The notes: generated from the letters alone by a model not told the origin. Counted from the first letter of the stretch, positions 8,147 through 18,046 are shown. The stretch is DNA of 64,000 nucleotides from Alkalimarinus sediminis (GCF_026427595.1 NZ_CP101527.1:4087001-4151000), one strand, 5' to 3'. Numbers and translations: made by a program.

Positions 8147-9781
8147 CTAGTTCTGAAGCTCACCTTCAACATCCGGAAAGAGCCCATACTCTGCTCCCGG
8201 TTTAATATCTTTTACTATTTTGGTCCCTGCGACAGTGCCGTCGGTCACCCATGGTTCAAGCCCAAATTCAACATGTGTATATTGAAAGAACACCCTGTCA
8301 AAAATAGTAGCCTTCTTAAAAGCATTGAGTCCATGAATGACAGAAATAAACCAGTGTCGACCCGACTCTATATTTGAATCCACTAACTCAACAATCTCAC
8401 CTGTTTGATAACTCAGCGCATAGTATCGCAACAGATAATTACACAGAATAAAATTTGAGCAGTCCTGTTCAATAGAAGTTCGCGACTTCATAAATAAGAA
8501 ATTATTCGTTGGGGTCATTTCTGACACCCCTCCTTTTATATCGAAAGCAGAAGCTAGCGTTTGTTGCGTCAGAGAAGATAGGTCTAATTCCAACAAGTCA
8601 TATAGTTCACTATTAGAGTTAGCTCTCTCTAATATCAACAAACGGTCATCATGGTAAGTTGTGGCGTAATGCGTAAAGTTTGTTCTTTGATTGCAATAGT
8701 CTACAAGAACTTCAAACACAGCTTCTTTATACCGATAGATAATTTTACATGCTTTGTCTTCACCCTCTTCCTGAGTAGCATTAAACAACAACGTATTATC
8801 ACCATATATATCGGCAGTAATAGGCGTTTCAGTGGAGGTAGGCAGCGGGATTATCTTAAACTGAGAGTCGGCACCTGAAAGAGAGCGAAGTTTGCGAACA
8901 CCATCCTCAAACATAGTCAAAATAAGCAACTCATTGTCATAAACAAGGGTGGAGATAGGCGTCTCAGTCTCTTCTAATACCAACATCGAAGATATCAATC
9001 CATTCGTGTCAATGGTGAAAAAACGCTTTTCATTGCGATTGTAAAATACGTAGTTATTTTCTACTTTGGCAATCGATAGTTCACTAATATCAATACGTTC
9101 TGGAACGAGAATAGGGTTAATCACCCCTCCACTATCAACCTCATAAAGAAAAGCTTTCTCATCGGGATCCTTAGCTATAAAGAAGAACGAATTATCGTCA
9201 CGAATAAAGTCTAAAACAGATGAAGAGAAAGCCTTGCCATCAAGTTCTACAGGTACGGTGCCCTCCATAGTGCCATCAGTTCTCCAAAGCTCATTGTCTA
9301 AATCAAAATAGTGATATAAGCCAATTTTCGAAAATAGACTAATGATGCGTCCCTCTGCTAAAGCTTGAGTTTCACCGTTCCCACCCACTAACCAAAGCTT
9401 CGAATCTGCGACCTCAAGCTTGAACCCAGCTAGACTTACAAATAGTATTTTATTGTCACACTCAATATCTATCGAGTCAGTAGCTCGAATAGTAACCGAA
9501 TCAGATTGCCCGTTTATTCGACAGACCTGAAGCGCAGAAGTAGGCTTAACGCTAATCTCAATATCACCATCTAACACAAAATCAGCTATAGATACCGTTC
9601 CGTTTTCAGTTATCGTCCACTCCTCTCCTGTGGAAGCACGCCTTAAAACAACGCCTCCTTCTATACCAGAAGCGCTAATTGAGAGAGGTGTTGCAGCAGG
9701 TTGGTTTGAGCCACCACCGCCACATCCAGATAACGAAATGAATACCAAAAAGAGAGGGAACAAACGAAATATCTGCGACAT
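8147..9781 (-). CDS. Large exported lipoprotein with ELWRTDGT-type repeats
   Basis: The start chosen (MSQIFRLFPLFLVFISLSGC) gives a lipoprotein signal with lipobox LSGC followed by a glycine run. An upstream ATG at 9796 is also possible, as is a longer frame to 9853. The mature part, about 525 residues, is beta-rich. It contains the motifs ELWRTDGTMEGTVPV and EPWVTDGTVAGTKIVKDIKPG, which recur in bacterial propeller-like surface proteins of unknown function. It lies downstream of arsR on the same strand but is transcribed towards it, and no functional link is evident. It probably sits in the outer membrane or periplasm. Confidence 0.7.
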   Translation of the reverse strand: MSQIFRLFPLFLVFISLSGCGGGGSNQPAATPLSISASGIEGGVVLRRASTGEEWTITENGTVSIADFVLDGDIEISVKPTSALQVCRINGQSDSVTIRATDSIDIECDNKILFVSLAGFKLEVADSKLWLVGGNGETQALAEGRIISLFSKIGLYHYFDLDNELWRTDGTMEGTVPVELDGKAFSSSVLDFIRDDNSFFFIAKDPDEKAFLYEVDSGGVINPILVPERIDISELSIAKVENNYVFYNRNEKRFFTIDTNGLISSMLVLEETETPISTLVYDNELLILTMFEDGVRKLRSLSGADSQFKIIPLPTSTETPITADIYGDNTLLFNATQEEGEDKACKIIYRYKEAVFEVLVDYCNQRTNFTHYATTYHDDRLLILERANSNSELYDLLELDLSSLTQQTLASAFDIKGGVSEMTPTNNFLFMKSRTSIEQDCSNFILCNYLLRYYALSYQTGEIVELVDSNIESGRHWFISVIHGLNAFKKATIFDRVFFQYTHVEFGLEPWVTDGTVAGTKIVKDIKPGAEYGLFPDVEGELQN

Positions 9782-9853
9782 ATGAATACTTTTCATCCTT
9801 GAAGATCGACTACGTACTGATTTGGGCAACATTCTAATATTTATGCACCGCAA

Positions 9854-10174
9854 CCAACAGCCCTGAAGATCAAAACCATGATGATACTCTCAATGAGAAA
9901 CACACAGGACTAACAACTGCTACATCAACCTAGCACTACATAGATAAAACAGTTAAATATGTTATATACATGCACTTAACCTGTAACACTAGAAAGGGGC
10001 GACCCAACAAAAATAGAAAAGGCGACTTTTTAGCAATAGATAAATGATCAATATCTATTCAAGCTTTGGTATTAAGGCGTATGATGGAGGGTAACGTTTA
10101 CTTAAAGAACTCGTCAGAGTTTTTTTGGTTTATAAGCTCTGACAAAGCCGTATTACTAGATATTAGGGCTGATT
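9854..10174. other. Intergenic region between divergent lipoprotein and norE-like genes
   Basis: No gene was recognised here. The stretch is AT-rich and must hold the promoters of both flanking genes. A 7-bp inverted repeat, GTCAGAG (10113-10119) with CTCTGAC (10137-10143), encloses a run of seven Ts in the norE leader. No convincing FNR or DNR box was found. Confidence 0.5.
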
Positions 10175-10837
10175 ATGAGTCATACAACTACCCAACCACA
10201 AGACGATGTATTGGCGGTAACACTTGCCTCTGATCTAACGTCAGAAAACGAGCCAGTCGATCGGCTTAAACAAGCCTTTGGCCCAAAAGTTGTACCTGGC
10301 AACCCTGCTATATGGGTGGGTATTTTTTCTGAGCTTACCGAGTTTGGAATCTTCTTTGTTATCTACTTTATCGCTCGGGTTCACTATCCCCAAGAGTTTC
10401 TAGAAGGCCCCCTTCAACTGCATACAACCGCAGGCACCATTAACACCTTGGTACTTATCACCAGTAGTTTTTGTGTTGTAAAAGGCATTTTTGCACTGCG
10501 TGATAGCAGACCGGACGCAGCCGTGCGATGGCTTTGGATGACGGTTGGGGCTGGCATGCTGTACTTGATTATTAAGTACTGGGAGTATCAATGGAATGTT
10601 GATAGAGGGATAGAGGTTAATACCAATAACTTTTTTGCCGTCTATTACTACACTACCTTCAACCACATGCTACACGTGGGCTGGGGGAGCGGTGGCATTA
10701 TCTGGGCAATCTCACAGATCAAATCTGGTCGATATACCGCAGACAATCACGCGGGGCTTATTGCCGCGGCTTGTTATTGGCATATGATCGATCTGGCTTG
10801 GATTATGATATTCCCGCTCCTGTACGTATTACGCTGA
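10175..10837 (+). CDS. norE: NorE-like cytochrome c oxidase subunit III family protein
   Basis: A 220-residue membrane protein with about five helices. The segments PGNPAIWVGIFSELTEFGIFFVIYF and the C-terminal NHMLHVGWGSGGIIW / ACYWHMIDLAWIMIFPLLYVLR are typical of the heme-copper oxidase subunit III superfamily, NorE branch. NorE accompanies nitric oxide reductase in denitrifiers and is thought to help its activity or assembly. The norF-like gene follows 9 bases later. No norCB or nirS/nirK genes are present in this window. The start has a weak Shine-Dalgarno, AGGG. Confidence 0.82.
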   Translation: MSHTTTQPQDDVLAVTLASDLTSENEPVDRLKQAFGPKVVPGNPAIWVGIFSELTEFGIFFVIYFIARVHYPQEFLEGPLQLHTTAGTINTLVLITSSFCVVKGIFALRDSRPDAAVRWLWMTVGAGMLYLIIKYWEYQWNVDRGIEVNTNNFFAVYYYTTFNHMLHVGWGSGGIIWAISQIKSGRYTADNHAGLIAAACYWHMIDLAWIMIFPLLYVLR

Positions 10838-10846
10838 GGTGATGAT

Positions 10847-11158
10847 ATGAGCAAATTAGCAAGCCTGACTGCCAATGGAAAACACCTAAATGTCTATTGG
10901 GTATTACTAATAGCCATGACACTTTTGAGCGCAGCAATCGCTGAACGAGCTGAGCCTAGCTTGCTGATCACCATTGTTATAGCCGCGATGATTGTCATTA
11001 AAGCACGACTCGTCATTGATCATTTTATGGAACTAAAAAGCGCATCACCTTATATTTATCATATGATGAATGCTTACTTTTATCTGTTTCCGCTAATTGC
11101 GGTACTCTCTTGGCTGTTTCCAGAAACATTAGCGGAGTGGACTAGCTTAGGGCCTTGA
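10847..11158 (+). CDS. norF: NorF-like / prokaryotic cytochrome c oxidase subunit IV protein
   Basis: A 103-residue protein with three predicted membrane helices. It matches the small subunit-IV type partner of NorE, with a conserved central section KARLVIDHFMELKSASP. The Shine-Dalgarno GAGGTGAT lies just upstream of the start and overlaps the norE stop. The role is presumed to be accessory to a heme-copper or nitric oxide reductase complex encoded elsewhere. Confidence 0.78.
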   Translation: MSKLASLTANGKHLNVYWVLLIAMTLLSAAIAERAEPSLLITIVIAAMIVIKARLVIDHFMELKSASPYIYHMMNAYFYLFPLIAVLSWLFPETLAEWTSLGP

Positions 11159-11328
11159 TGAAGAGAGGAACGAACGAAATCAGGGCTTGCTCCTACATTT
11201 CACAACCACCTTCCTTGATTCCAGTCGCACCCAAAACGTTTCACGGGGCAGGCTCTGCCTCCTTTCATCACGGCTACGAACAAGCATTGAGCACTTGTAC
11301 CATTGTCGGGTTTCCAAAAATAAGCTAT

Positions 11329-11658
11329 TTAATACAAGCCATTCACAATTTCACTAATTCGGGTTCTGTATTTTAGAGCTACCATATTTCTACAGTTCAT
11401 ATATGTCCCACTGCTACCAAAGGTCAGCTCTTTAGCAATACGCTTAATTTGTTTAATTGCATATGAAAAAGCCGGCTTTACTATTGGGTTATGAGGTCGG
11501 GGAACAAGATCCATCGCCTCTGAACATACGCCCGCGGCCTCTAGTGCCTCCATAACAGCCGAGACAGATTGCTCATTTAACGGCACAAGTTCAGCATTAC
11601 TTTCTCCCCAAAAAAATGACACGACTCGTTTAAAGTCATTTGCATCTTCAATATTCAT
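11329..11658 (-). CDS. Hypothetical protein, 109 residues
   Basis: I do not recognise this protein. It is soluble and mixed alpha/beta, with no signal peptide and four cysteines. It has a strong Shine-Dalgarno (AAGGAAGG, 3 bases before ATTATG). It lies 13 bases downstream of a small lipoprotein gene, so the two are likely cotranscribed. The ribosome site and operon position are the main support for its being real. Confidence 0.55.
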   Translation of the reverse strand: MNIEDANDFKRVVSFFWGESNAELVPLNEQSVSAVMEALEAAGVCSEAMDLVPRPHNPIVKPAFSYAIKQIKRIAKELTFGSSGTYMNCRNMVALKYRTRISEIVNGLY

Positions 11659-11671
11659 AATCCTTCCTTGA

Positions 11672-12181
11672 TTATATCTCTTTTAAGCTTGCCATTAAGT
11701 TAGACATGTCTATGCCTGTTGTTTCTATTGCCACCCAGAACAAAGGGTGTGCTTTGTTGTAAACAACCGCATACTCGCTCGTTTGATAAGTAATTCTATA
11801 AATTATCCGGTTGTTCTGAGTTAGTTGCTCACGCGACAATTCATTTTCAGCGATGCCTAGCTTCAGCAGATTAAGGGCCTTATTTCTTGTATTGGTAGAA
11901 CCATAAACCACAGACAAAAACGTCTCAGCTGAGATATTATAATCATCAAAGTTTTTATAGTTGTTAAGAGAAAAAACTGCTTTTTTTGAATGTTCATTAA
12001 ACGAAACAATCAAAGAGTCATTTGCACTGGCACCAATAAAATCAGGCGATTTAGGGACAGAGAAATAGTACCCGCCAAATGATATGACTGTACTTGAGTT
12101 AGCCGCACCGGAAATAGAAGAACAGCCTTCGACCAAAAATAAAAGACTGATAAACAGGTATGAAGATAGATGATTTTTCAT
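11672..12181 (-). CDS. Small lipoprotein of unknown function
   Basis: A 169-residue protein with a clear lipoprotein signal, MKNHLSSYLFISLLFLVEGC (lipobox LVEGC, lipidated C20). The mature part is polar and rich in Ser, Asn and Tyr, with no recognised domain. The Shine-Dalgarno GAAAGGAA stands about 9 bases before the start. It is followed by the 109-residue gene. The pair may act together in the envelope, but the sequence gives no function. Confidence 0.65.
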   Translation of the reverse strand: MKNHLSSYLFISLLFLVEGCSSISGAANSSTVISFGGYYFSVPKSPDFIGASANDSLIVSFNEHSKKAVFSLNNYKNFDDYNISAETFLSVVYGSTNTRNKALNLLKLGIAENELSREQLTQNNRIIYRITYQTSEYAVVYNKAHPLFWVAIETTGIDMSNLMASLKEI

Positions 12182-12327
12182 TGCATAGATTCCTTTCTTG
12201 CAGTGCCGGCACTATAGCAAATAGAATTTCACAGTCAACCAGCATAAGCATTCTAATAACTTGGCTCCTTCCCCCATAACAGGCATAATCTCGCGCGGTT
12301 ATTAACGATTAAGCGGGTGACGCAGCA

Positions 12328-13488
12328 GTGGAATTATTAAAGGTCGAGTTCTTAGGTAAAAACCTTCGTTTAGAGGGCTCGATGGCCGGTTGGCAGCAGC
12401 TTTTTTGGGGTGACTCGCTGGTGTCTGAAATTGCAGCATCGGCCGATGATGATGCGCAAAAAGTTCATCACTTTGAGATGCAGTTTGTTCGAGACAATAG
12501 CCAAGCTAACACTTCCGCGCCTGACTCAGCCATTGAAACCAACCAAGTTGCGCCGGTGGAGCCCATAATAGAGACTGTTCAATGCCGGCTTGAAGTTGAC
12601 CTTCAGTGGCAACCTTTTCATATTCAATACCGTGTATTGGTGAATGACCAACAGTATACAGAGGGTGAGCGCAATACTAAGGATATAGAACAACAAATAC
12701 CTGAGCGACCTGTAGACACCAAACAAAAGCTTAGCCTAATAGGGTTAGCGTCACTCGGCATGAAGCTACTTAAAAGCGCCAAGCTAATAAAGGCTGTTCT
12801 AGCCGGCGCAAGCCTTGCCGCCTATTCGTGGTTTTTTTCGTTTCAGTTTGCACTATCGCTACTGGCCTGTTTGGTGTTTCATGAATATGGTCATATTCGG
12901 GCGATGAAGTATTTTAATATGCCCACCAAAGGCATCTATCTGATCCCTTTTTTCGGCGGTATGGCGCTGACTGACGGGAAAATTAATACCCGCTGGCAAG
13001 ATGTAGTCATCTCAATTATGGGCCCGTTTTTCGGGTTAATCATGTCACTCGCTTGCGTATTAGCTTATTGGATAACCGACAATATCTTTTTTGCCGGTCT
13101 GGCCTCTTTTAACGCTCTGCTTAATATATTTAACCTGTTACCCATTTTACCGCTGGATGGCGGGCATATATTGAAGAGTGTGAGCTTTTCGATGAATAGC
13201 AAAGTCGGGTTGATCGTTTGCATTTTAGCCGCTGCTTTTGGGGTTTGGTTAAGCTACAGCCTTGGTTTGGCTCTACTCGGTTTTTTGCTGTTTATTGGTA
13301 GCATTGAGATCTTCTTTGAATGGAAGGGGCGGCATCAAAGCCATCTATTACCCCTTGATCGTTACGGGCAGATATTCACCACGGTTTGGTATGTCGCAAC
13401 GGTAGCAAGCTTTGTGGCTATCATATGGTACTTTGCCAGCTCGGGCGACACACTGTTGAGCTTACCGTTACAAATACTCCAAAGTTGA
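12328..13488 (+). CDS. M50 family site-2-type membrane metalloprotease
   Basis: A 386-residue membrane protein. Residues 1-130 form a polar N-terminal domain without clear homology. The membrane core begins near residue 150. The zinc motif is H185EYGH189 within LACLVFHEYGHIRAMKYF, and the second motif is NLLPILPLDGGHI with D277. Both are intact, so it should cleave substrates within the membrane. The N-terminal extension replaces the PDZ domains found in RseP. The start is GTG at 12328. The substrate is unknown and no sigma/anti-sigma pair is nearby. Confidence 0.82.
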   Translation: MELLKVEFLGKNLRLEGSMAGWQQLFWGDSLVSEIAASADDDAQKVHHFEMQFVRDNSQANTSAPDSAIETNQVAPVEPIIETVQCRLEVDLQWQPFHIQYRVLVNDQQYTEGERNTKDIEQQIPERPVDTKQKLSLIGLASLGMKLLKSAKLIKAVLAGASLAAYSWFFSFQFALSLLACLVFHEYGHIRAMKYFNMPTKGIYLIPFFGGMALTDGKINTRWQDVVISIMGPFFGLIMSLACVLAYWITDNIFFAGLASFNALLNIFNLLPILPLDGGHILKSVSFSMNSKVGLIVCILAAAFGVWLSYSLGLALLGFLLFIGSIEIFFEWKGRHQSHLLPLDRYGQIFTTVWYVATVASFVAIIWYFASSGDTLLSLPLQILQS

Positions 13489-13670
13489 GGCTCCCATGGG
13501 TGACGGGTATCGCCACTATTACCATTAATGTTAGATAGTTAACGTAAAAAAATAGACGCTCAGGGAACTAACCCCATGTTTGTGACTCTGAACTATCTAT
13601 CATTAGCCTGTTATCCAATTCGCCTACCACCTTTACTGGCTTATAACGACTGTAAAAAATGGAGTTTTGA

Positions 13671-15050
13671 ATGAGCTTTGCACTACCGATCACCATCGCA
13701 ATTTTAGCATTGGTATCTATTTTACTTTCACCTAAGGCTCGGGCTGAATCTGGCTTTTTTGCAGGTATCTCCCCCAATGGCGAATCACCCGGTTTGTTAA
13801 CCATGATCCTCAGTCAAGTCACCACCTGGATCTTTGCCCGCTCGCTTCTGAATGCCGCCATTCTTGGGTTTTATTATGGCATTTGGGGCACTGTCGCTTA
13901 TGCCGCGTATTATTTATCATTTCTTACTGGCGGTTTGATTATCGACTCGCTGAGATTCAAGCATGGCTTCAACAGTGTTCAAGATTTCTTACGGGATCGT
14001 TTTGGTTCTGTCGGTACTCGCTGCTACAACTTCGTTATTGGCTTGCGGCTGGTTAGCGAAGTCTTTGCCAATATATTGGTAATCGGCATTTTATTTGGCA
14101 GCGCAGGAAGCTCGGCCTACACCATTGCCGTAATGGCGTTTGCGGCAGTCACTTTGCTGTACTCTATGTTGGGCGGTTTGCACGCATCGTTGCGTACTGA
14201 TGTGTTTCAAATGGTCGTGTTTATTATCGTATTAGTTATGTTGGTCTTTATGGTATTTTCTGACGGTCTGGTGACCGTTGAGAATCTATTAGCGACCCCT
14301 TTTGTGATTTCAGAGCCAGGACCTATCTTACTGCTAGTAGCCCTTCTGCAAATATGGAGCTACCCCATGCATGACCCCGTTATGATGGACCGTGGATTTA
14401 TAGCCGACCGGCAGACCACCCGTAAAAGCTTTATTCATGCAGGCTGGATCAGTGTTTTATGTATTATGGTATTCGGTTCATTTGGGGTGATCGCAGGCGC
14501 TAACGCAGAAGCTGGCGAAGCGATGAATGCAGTGCTCAATCGACTACTGGGTGACCTCCCCATGTTTCTGTTTAATGCCGCGTTGGTCATCTCGGCAATG
14601 TCTACATTAGATAGCACTCTCTCAAGCTCTGCAAAGTTAGTCGCAGTCGATATGCGAGTGGTTCAACCCACCATTCAAAATGGCCGAATCGTGATGGTCA
14701 TGTTTATGCTGCTCGGGTTGGCTATGGTGTTTTTCGGCAATAAAGACTTATTCAGTGCGGTAGCCGTCAGCGGTACTGCATCCATGTATTTAGCCCCTGT
14801 AGTTTTCTTCTCTCTTTGGGCTGGTGTACGAGATATTCCGGTATGGAGCTACGCAGCTGCTTTTGCACTAGCAGTAGGTGGTGCTGTGCTCTATTTTATG
14901 GAGTCTTCAGGCCATAGCATGTGGTTAGGTGAAGTACACAAATACACCAAGCTATTGTGGATATGTCTAGCAGTGCTCGGCGGCGGCATACTGCTGTTTT
15001 TTATTGGAGGAGCGACAAAGCAAACCTCTGCCGTTCAGACTACCGTATAA
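13671..15050 (+). CDS. Sodium:solute symporter family transporter
   Basis: A 459-residue inner-membrane protein with about 12-13 helices and the SSS-family pattern. This includes YSMLGGLHASLRTDVFQMVVF, which is the typical GGL-x-T/A-x-x-TD-x-Q motif. Another stretch, ALVISAMSTLDSTLSSSAKLVAVD, matches the family's Na2-site helix. The substrate cannot be assigned. The metallophosphoesterase gene begins only 4 bases after the stop codon, which suggests coexpression. Confidence 0.85.
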   Translation: MSFALPITIAILALVSILLSPKARAESGFFAGISPNGESPGLLTMILSQVTTWIFARSLLNAAILGFYYGIWGTVAYAAYYLSFLTGGLIIDSLRFKHGFNSVQDFLRDRFGSVGTRCYNFVIGLRLVSEVFANILVIGILFGSAGSSAYTIAVMAFAAVTLLYSMLGGLHASLRTDVFQMVVFIIVLVMLVFMVFSDGLVTVENLLATPFVISEPGPILLLVALLQIWSYPMHDPVMMDRGFIADRQTTRKSFIHAGWISVLCIMVFGSFGVIAGANAEAGEAMNAVLNRLLGDLPMFLFNAALVISAMSTLDSTLSSSAKLVAVDMRVVQPTIQNGRIVMVMFMLLGLAMVFFGNKDLFSAVAVSGTASMYLAPVVFFSLWAGVRDIPVWSYAAAFALAVGGAVLYFMESSGHSMWLGEVHKYTKLLWICLAVLGGGILLFFIGGATKQTSAVQTTV

Positions 15051-15054
15051 TCAG

Positions 15055-15900
15055 ATGCTGAATATTGGTGAGATAAAAGGCTCAATGCTACTGTTTGGTG
15101 GGCCTTATAGTAATCTACAAGCCACGTTAGCGATCAGACAAGAAGCTGAAAAGCGAGGCATAGCGTCAGATCATATCGTCTGTACGGGCGATGTGGTTGC
15201 CTATTGCGGAGACCCAGAAGCGACAGTCAATTTGATTCGCGACTGGGGCATTCATGTCGTCATGGGCAACTGTGAAGAGTCTCTTGCGCAAGACGCTGAT
15301 GATTGTGGCTGTGGTTTTGAAGAAGGTACGACCTGTTCACTGCTGTCTAATAACTGGTACCAGTTCGCAAGAAACCAGCTAAGCAACGATAGTAAACAAT
15401 GGATGAGTTCATTACCTCGGTCAATAGATTTTCACTCTGTTGGGTACCACATTCACTGTATTCATGGGGGCGTTTCACATATCAATCAATTCGTTTTTGC
15501 CTCCACAGATAAGCAGCTAAAAGCAGAGCAATTAGCACACGCCCAAGCCGATATTATTGTGGCAGGGCATTGTGGGCTGCCCTTCGGCCAGCAGATAGGC
15601 GATAAGGCGTGGTTGAATGCGGGAGTGATTGGTATGCCCGCTAATGAAGGCAAAGAGTCAGTTTGGTATATGCTGCTGTCGCCCAAAGGTTCGGAGTTAG
15701 AGGTCTCATGGCACCGCCTGCAATATGATGTTGTTGCGGCACAACATGCGATGCAAGGGGTCGGCCTGAGCAAACAATACTGCCACGCGCTCAAGTCAGG
15801 TTTATGGCCTAGCCTGGACGTACTGCCAGAAAAAGAGCAGGCACTAACCGGAGTAGAACTCAACTTAGTGCCGCTAATGCTAAGACGGTTAACAGACTAA
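15055..15900 (+). CDS. Divergent metallophosphoesterase family protein with altered metal motifs
   Basis: About 281 residues with the calcineurin-like phosphoesterase order. The usual first motif (SDIHGN) reads FGGPYSN, so the D-x-H metal ligands are missing. The second motif is TGDVVAYCGDP, the third is MGNCEE instead of GNHD/E, and later motifs are IHGG and AGHCGLPF. A CGCGF-x6-C stretch near residues 83-95 adds cysteines. The start could be ATG at 15055 or at 15085 (MLLFGGPYSN, with AAAGG upstream); the frame stays open back to 15004 inside the transporter gene. It converges with the ABC exporter. Activity and metal are uncertain. Confidence 0.75.
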   Translation: MLNIGEIKGSMLLFGGPYSNLQATLAIRQEAEKRGIASDHIVCTGDVVAYCGDPEATVNLIRDWGIHVVMGNCEESLAQDADDCGCGFEEGTTCSLLSNNWYQFARNQLSNDSKQWMSSLPRSIDFHSVGYHIHCIHGGVSHINQFVFASTDKQLKAEQLAHAQADIIVAGHCGLPFGQQIGDKAWLNAGVIGMPANEGKESVWYMLLSPKGSELEVSWHRLQYDVVAAQHAMQGVGLSKQYCHALKSGLWPSLDVLPEKEQALTGVELNLVPLMLRRLTD

Positions 15901-15936
15901 ACTACGGTGTTGCTGCTGCTTGAGCTATGAGCAGAG

Positions 15937-17769
15937 TTAAGCTTCAACCCCAATAAACCCACCCGACTGATGCGCCCACAACTGGGCATAAATGCCGCCA
16001 TTTGCGACAAGCTCTTGATGGGTACCTTGCTCAACTATTTTGCCTTCGTCTAAGACGATCAACCGGTCCATAGCCGCAATAGTGGATAAGCGGTGAGCAA
16101 TCGCGATGACGGTTTTCCCCTCCATCAACTTAGTCAAGCTATGCTGTATCGCGGCTTCGATTTCTGAATCCAATGCGGAGGTTGCTTCATCCAAAAGCAA
16201 AATCGCGGCATTTTTTAACAGCACACGTGCAATAGCTATCCGTTGCCGCTGTCCACCGGATAACTTAACACCCCGCTCACCGACTTGAGCATCGTACCCT
16301 GTACGACCATCTTTATCTGTTAAACCCTGAATAAACTCATGAGCTTCAGCAAACTTAGCGGCTTCTATCATCTGCTCTTCGGTAGCATCTGGGTGGCCAT
16401 ATAAAATATTGTCACGAACAGAGCGGTGCAGTAGCGACGTATCTTGCGAGACCATACCAATTTGGGCACGAAGACTATCTTGTGTGACGGTTTTTATGTC
16501 TTGGTCATCTATTAATACCCGACCCTCTGCCAGATCATGAAACCTTAACAGTAAATTAACCAGGGTAGATTTACCTGCTCCGGAACGCCCTACCAGCCCT
16601 ACTTTTTCCCCTGGTTTAATATGCAGGTTCAAGTCATCAATCACACCACTCTCTTGACCATAGTGGAAGCCTACATGTTCAAATCGCAATTCACCATTGG
16701 TGACATTAAGTGCTTTTGCTTCGACTGTATCAGTTACTTCTAACGGTTGAGAGAGTGTCGTCATGCCATCATTCACTGTCCCGATATTTTCAAATAGTGC
16801 ACTGACTTCCCACATAATCCATTGCGCCATACCGTTAAGTCGTAATGACAGGCTCACAGCAATTGCGATTGCCCCTACCGAAATAGCACTATCCATCCAT
16901 AACCATATCGACATCGCCGCGACACTAAACACCAAGGCGTAATTAAGAGCATGTACGCTGGCATTTAAACCTGTTGCCAAACGCATCTGCTGATACACCG
17001 TACCGAGAAACTCATCCATACTCTCTTTGGCATAGTCAGACTCTCGCTTACTATGAGAAAACAGTTTTACTGTCGCAATATTGGTGTAACTATCTACAAT
17101 TCGTCCCGTCATTGATGAACGGGCATCTGCTTGATGAGTGGCTACTTTTTTGAGCTTTGGTACAAAGTAATATTGCAAACAAACATAGAGCACTAACCAG
17201 ACAAGCAAAGGCAGCATTAAGCGAAAATCTGCTTGTGCAATGAGCACCAACATAGCGACAAAATAGACACCGACATAAACCATTACATCTAGTAGCTTCA
17301 TCACGGCTTCACGCACCGCCAACGAAGTTTGCATCACTTTAGTCGCAATACGGCCGGCAAAATCGTTCTGATAAAACGACATACTTTGTCTAAGTAGATA
17401 TCGATGTGCCATCCAGCGAATCACCATTGGGAAGTTACCCAACAGCGTTTGATGCACTATCGCCGCGTGTAGCAAGACCAATAGCGGCATGGCCACTAAC
17501 AACAATAGCCCCATACCTAGCAGCGTATAACCCTCTTCTTGCAAAAGTGTCTCTGGGTTTTTAACACTTAGCCAGTCAACAAGCTCCCCTAAAAAGCCAA
17601 AAAGCGCGACTTCAAAAATGGCCAGCAACGCAGTGAGCACCGTCATTAATATTAAAGGCCCTTCCATTCCGCGAATATAGTGGCGACAGAATGCCAACAA
17701 CTTGTTGGGGGGCTGTTTAGGTACTTCTGGGGGAAAAGGCTTAATAAGCTTTTCAAAAAAGCGAAACAT
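15937..17769 (-). CDS. ABC-type multidrug/lipid exporter, fused permease-ATPase
   Basis: About 610 residues forming a half-transporter that should act as a homodimer. The membrane domain (about residues 40-330) has six helices. The nucleotide-binding domain has Walker A GRSGAGKST, Q-loop MVSQDTSLL, signature LSGGQRQRIAI, Walker B AILLLDEATSALD and the switch His in IAIAHRLST. The start at 17769 (MFRFFEKLIKPFPPE) fits relatives better than the 29-residue longer frame. It resembles MsbA/LmrA-type exporters. The neighbours give no clue to its substrate. Confidence 0.85.
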   Translation of the reverse strand: MFRFFEKLIKPFPPEVPKQPPNKLLAFCRHYIRGMEGPLILMTVLTALLAIFEVALFGFLGELVDWLSVKNPETLLQEEGYTLLGMGLLLLVAMPLLVLLHAAIVHQTLLGNFPMVIRWMAHRYLLRQSMSFYQNDFAGRIATKVMQTSLAVREAVMKLLDVMVYVGVYFVAMLVLIAQADFRLMLPLLVWLVLYVCLQYYFVPKLKKVATHQADARSSMTGRIVDSYTNIATVKLFSHSKRESDYAKESMDEFLGTVYQQMRLATGLNASVHALNYALVFSVAAMSIWLWMDSAISVGAIAIAVSLSLRLNGMAQWIMWEVSALFENIGTVNDGMTTLSQPLEVTDTVEAKALNVTNGELRFEHVGFHYGQESGVIDDLNLHIKPGEKVGLVGRSGAGKSTLVNLLLRFHDLAEGRVLIDDQDIKTVTQDSLRAQIGMVSQDTSLLHRSVRDNILYGHPDATEEQMIEAAKFAEAHEFIQGLTDKDGRTGYDAQVGERGVKLSGGQRQRIAIARVLLKNAAILLLDEATSALDSEIEAAIQHSLTKLMEGKTVIAIAHRLSTIAAMDRLIVLDEGKIVEQGTHQELVANGGIYAQLWAHQSGGFIGVEA

Positions 17770-18046
17770 AATAAAACCAGATAATTTCTTAAGACGGCAA
17801 GAGACAGAGAACCTATTGTAGCCTGATATCACAACCAAAACATTCAAAAAACACAACTCACCATGCTATTCTGGCGATCAATGTATCCGCGATAAATTGG
17901 CTATCGAGCTAGCAATTAATCAGTTTTTCGGTTATTCCGCTTAGCTACACGGATTTTCAGAAGCAATGACAACCGCCTTGATATAGACTTATAGCGCGTT
18001 TATCGCAGTGTTCTAACTCCAGCCAAAAAACAGTTGTTACGATTAA

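Noticed and set aside
10040-10065. Possible FNR/DNR box before norE (TGATCAATATCTATTCAA)
   Set aside because: The half-sites and their spacing do not match TTGAT-N4-ATCAA or the DNR variant well enough.
11155-11376. Open frame after norF on the plus strand (73 residues)
   Set aside because: It starts inside the norF stop, has low-complexity repeat-like composition and runs into the opposite-strand hypothetical gene. No ribosome site of its own was found.
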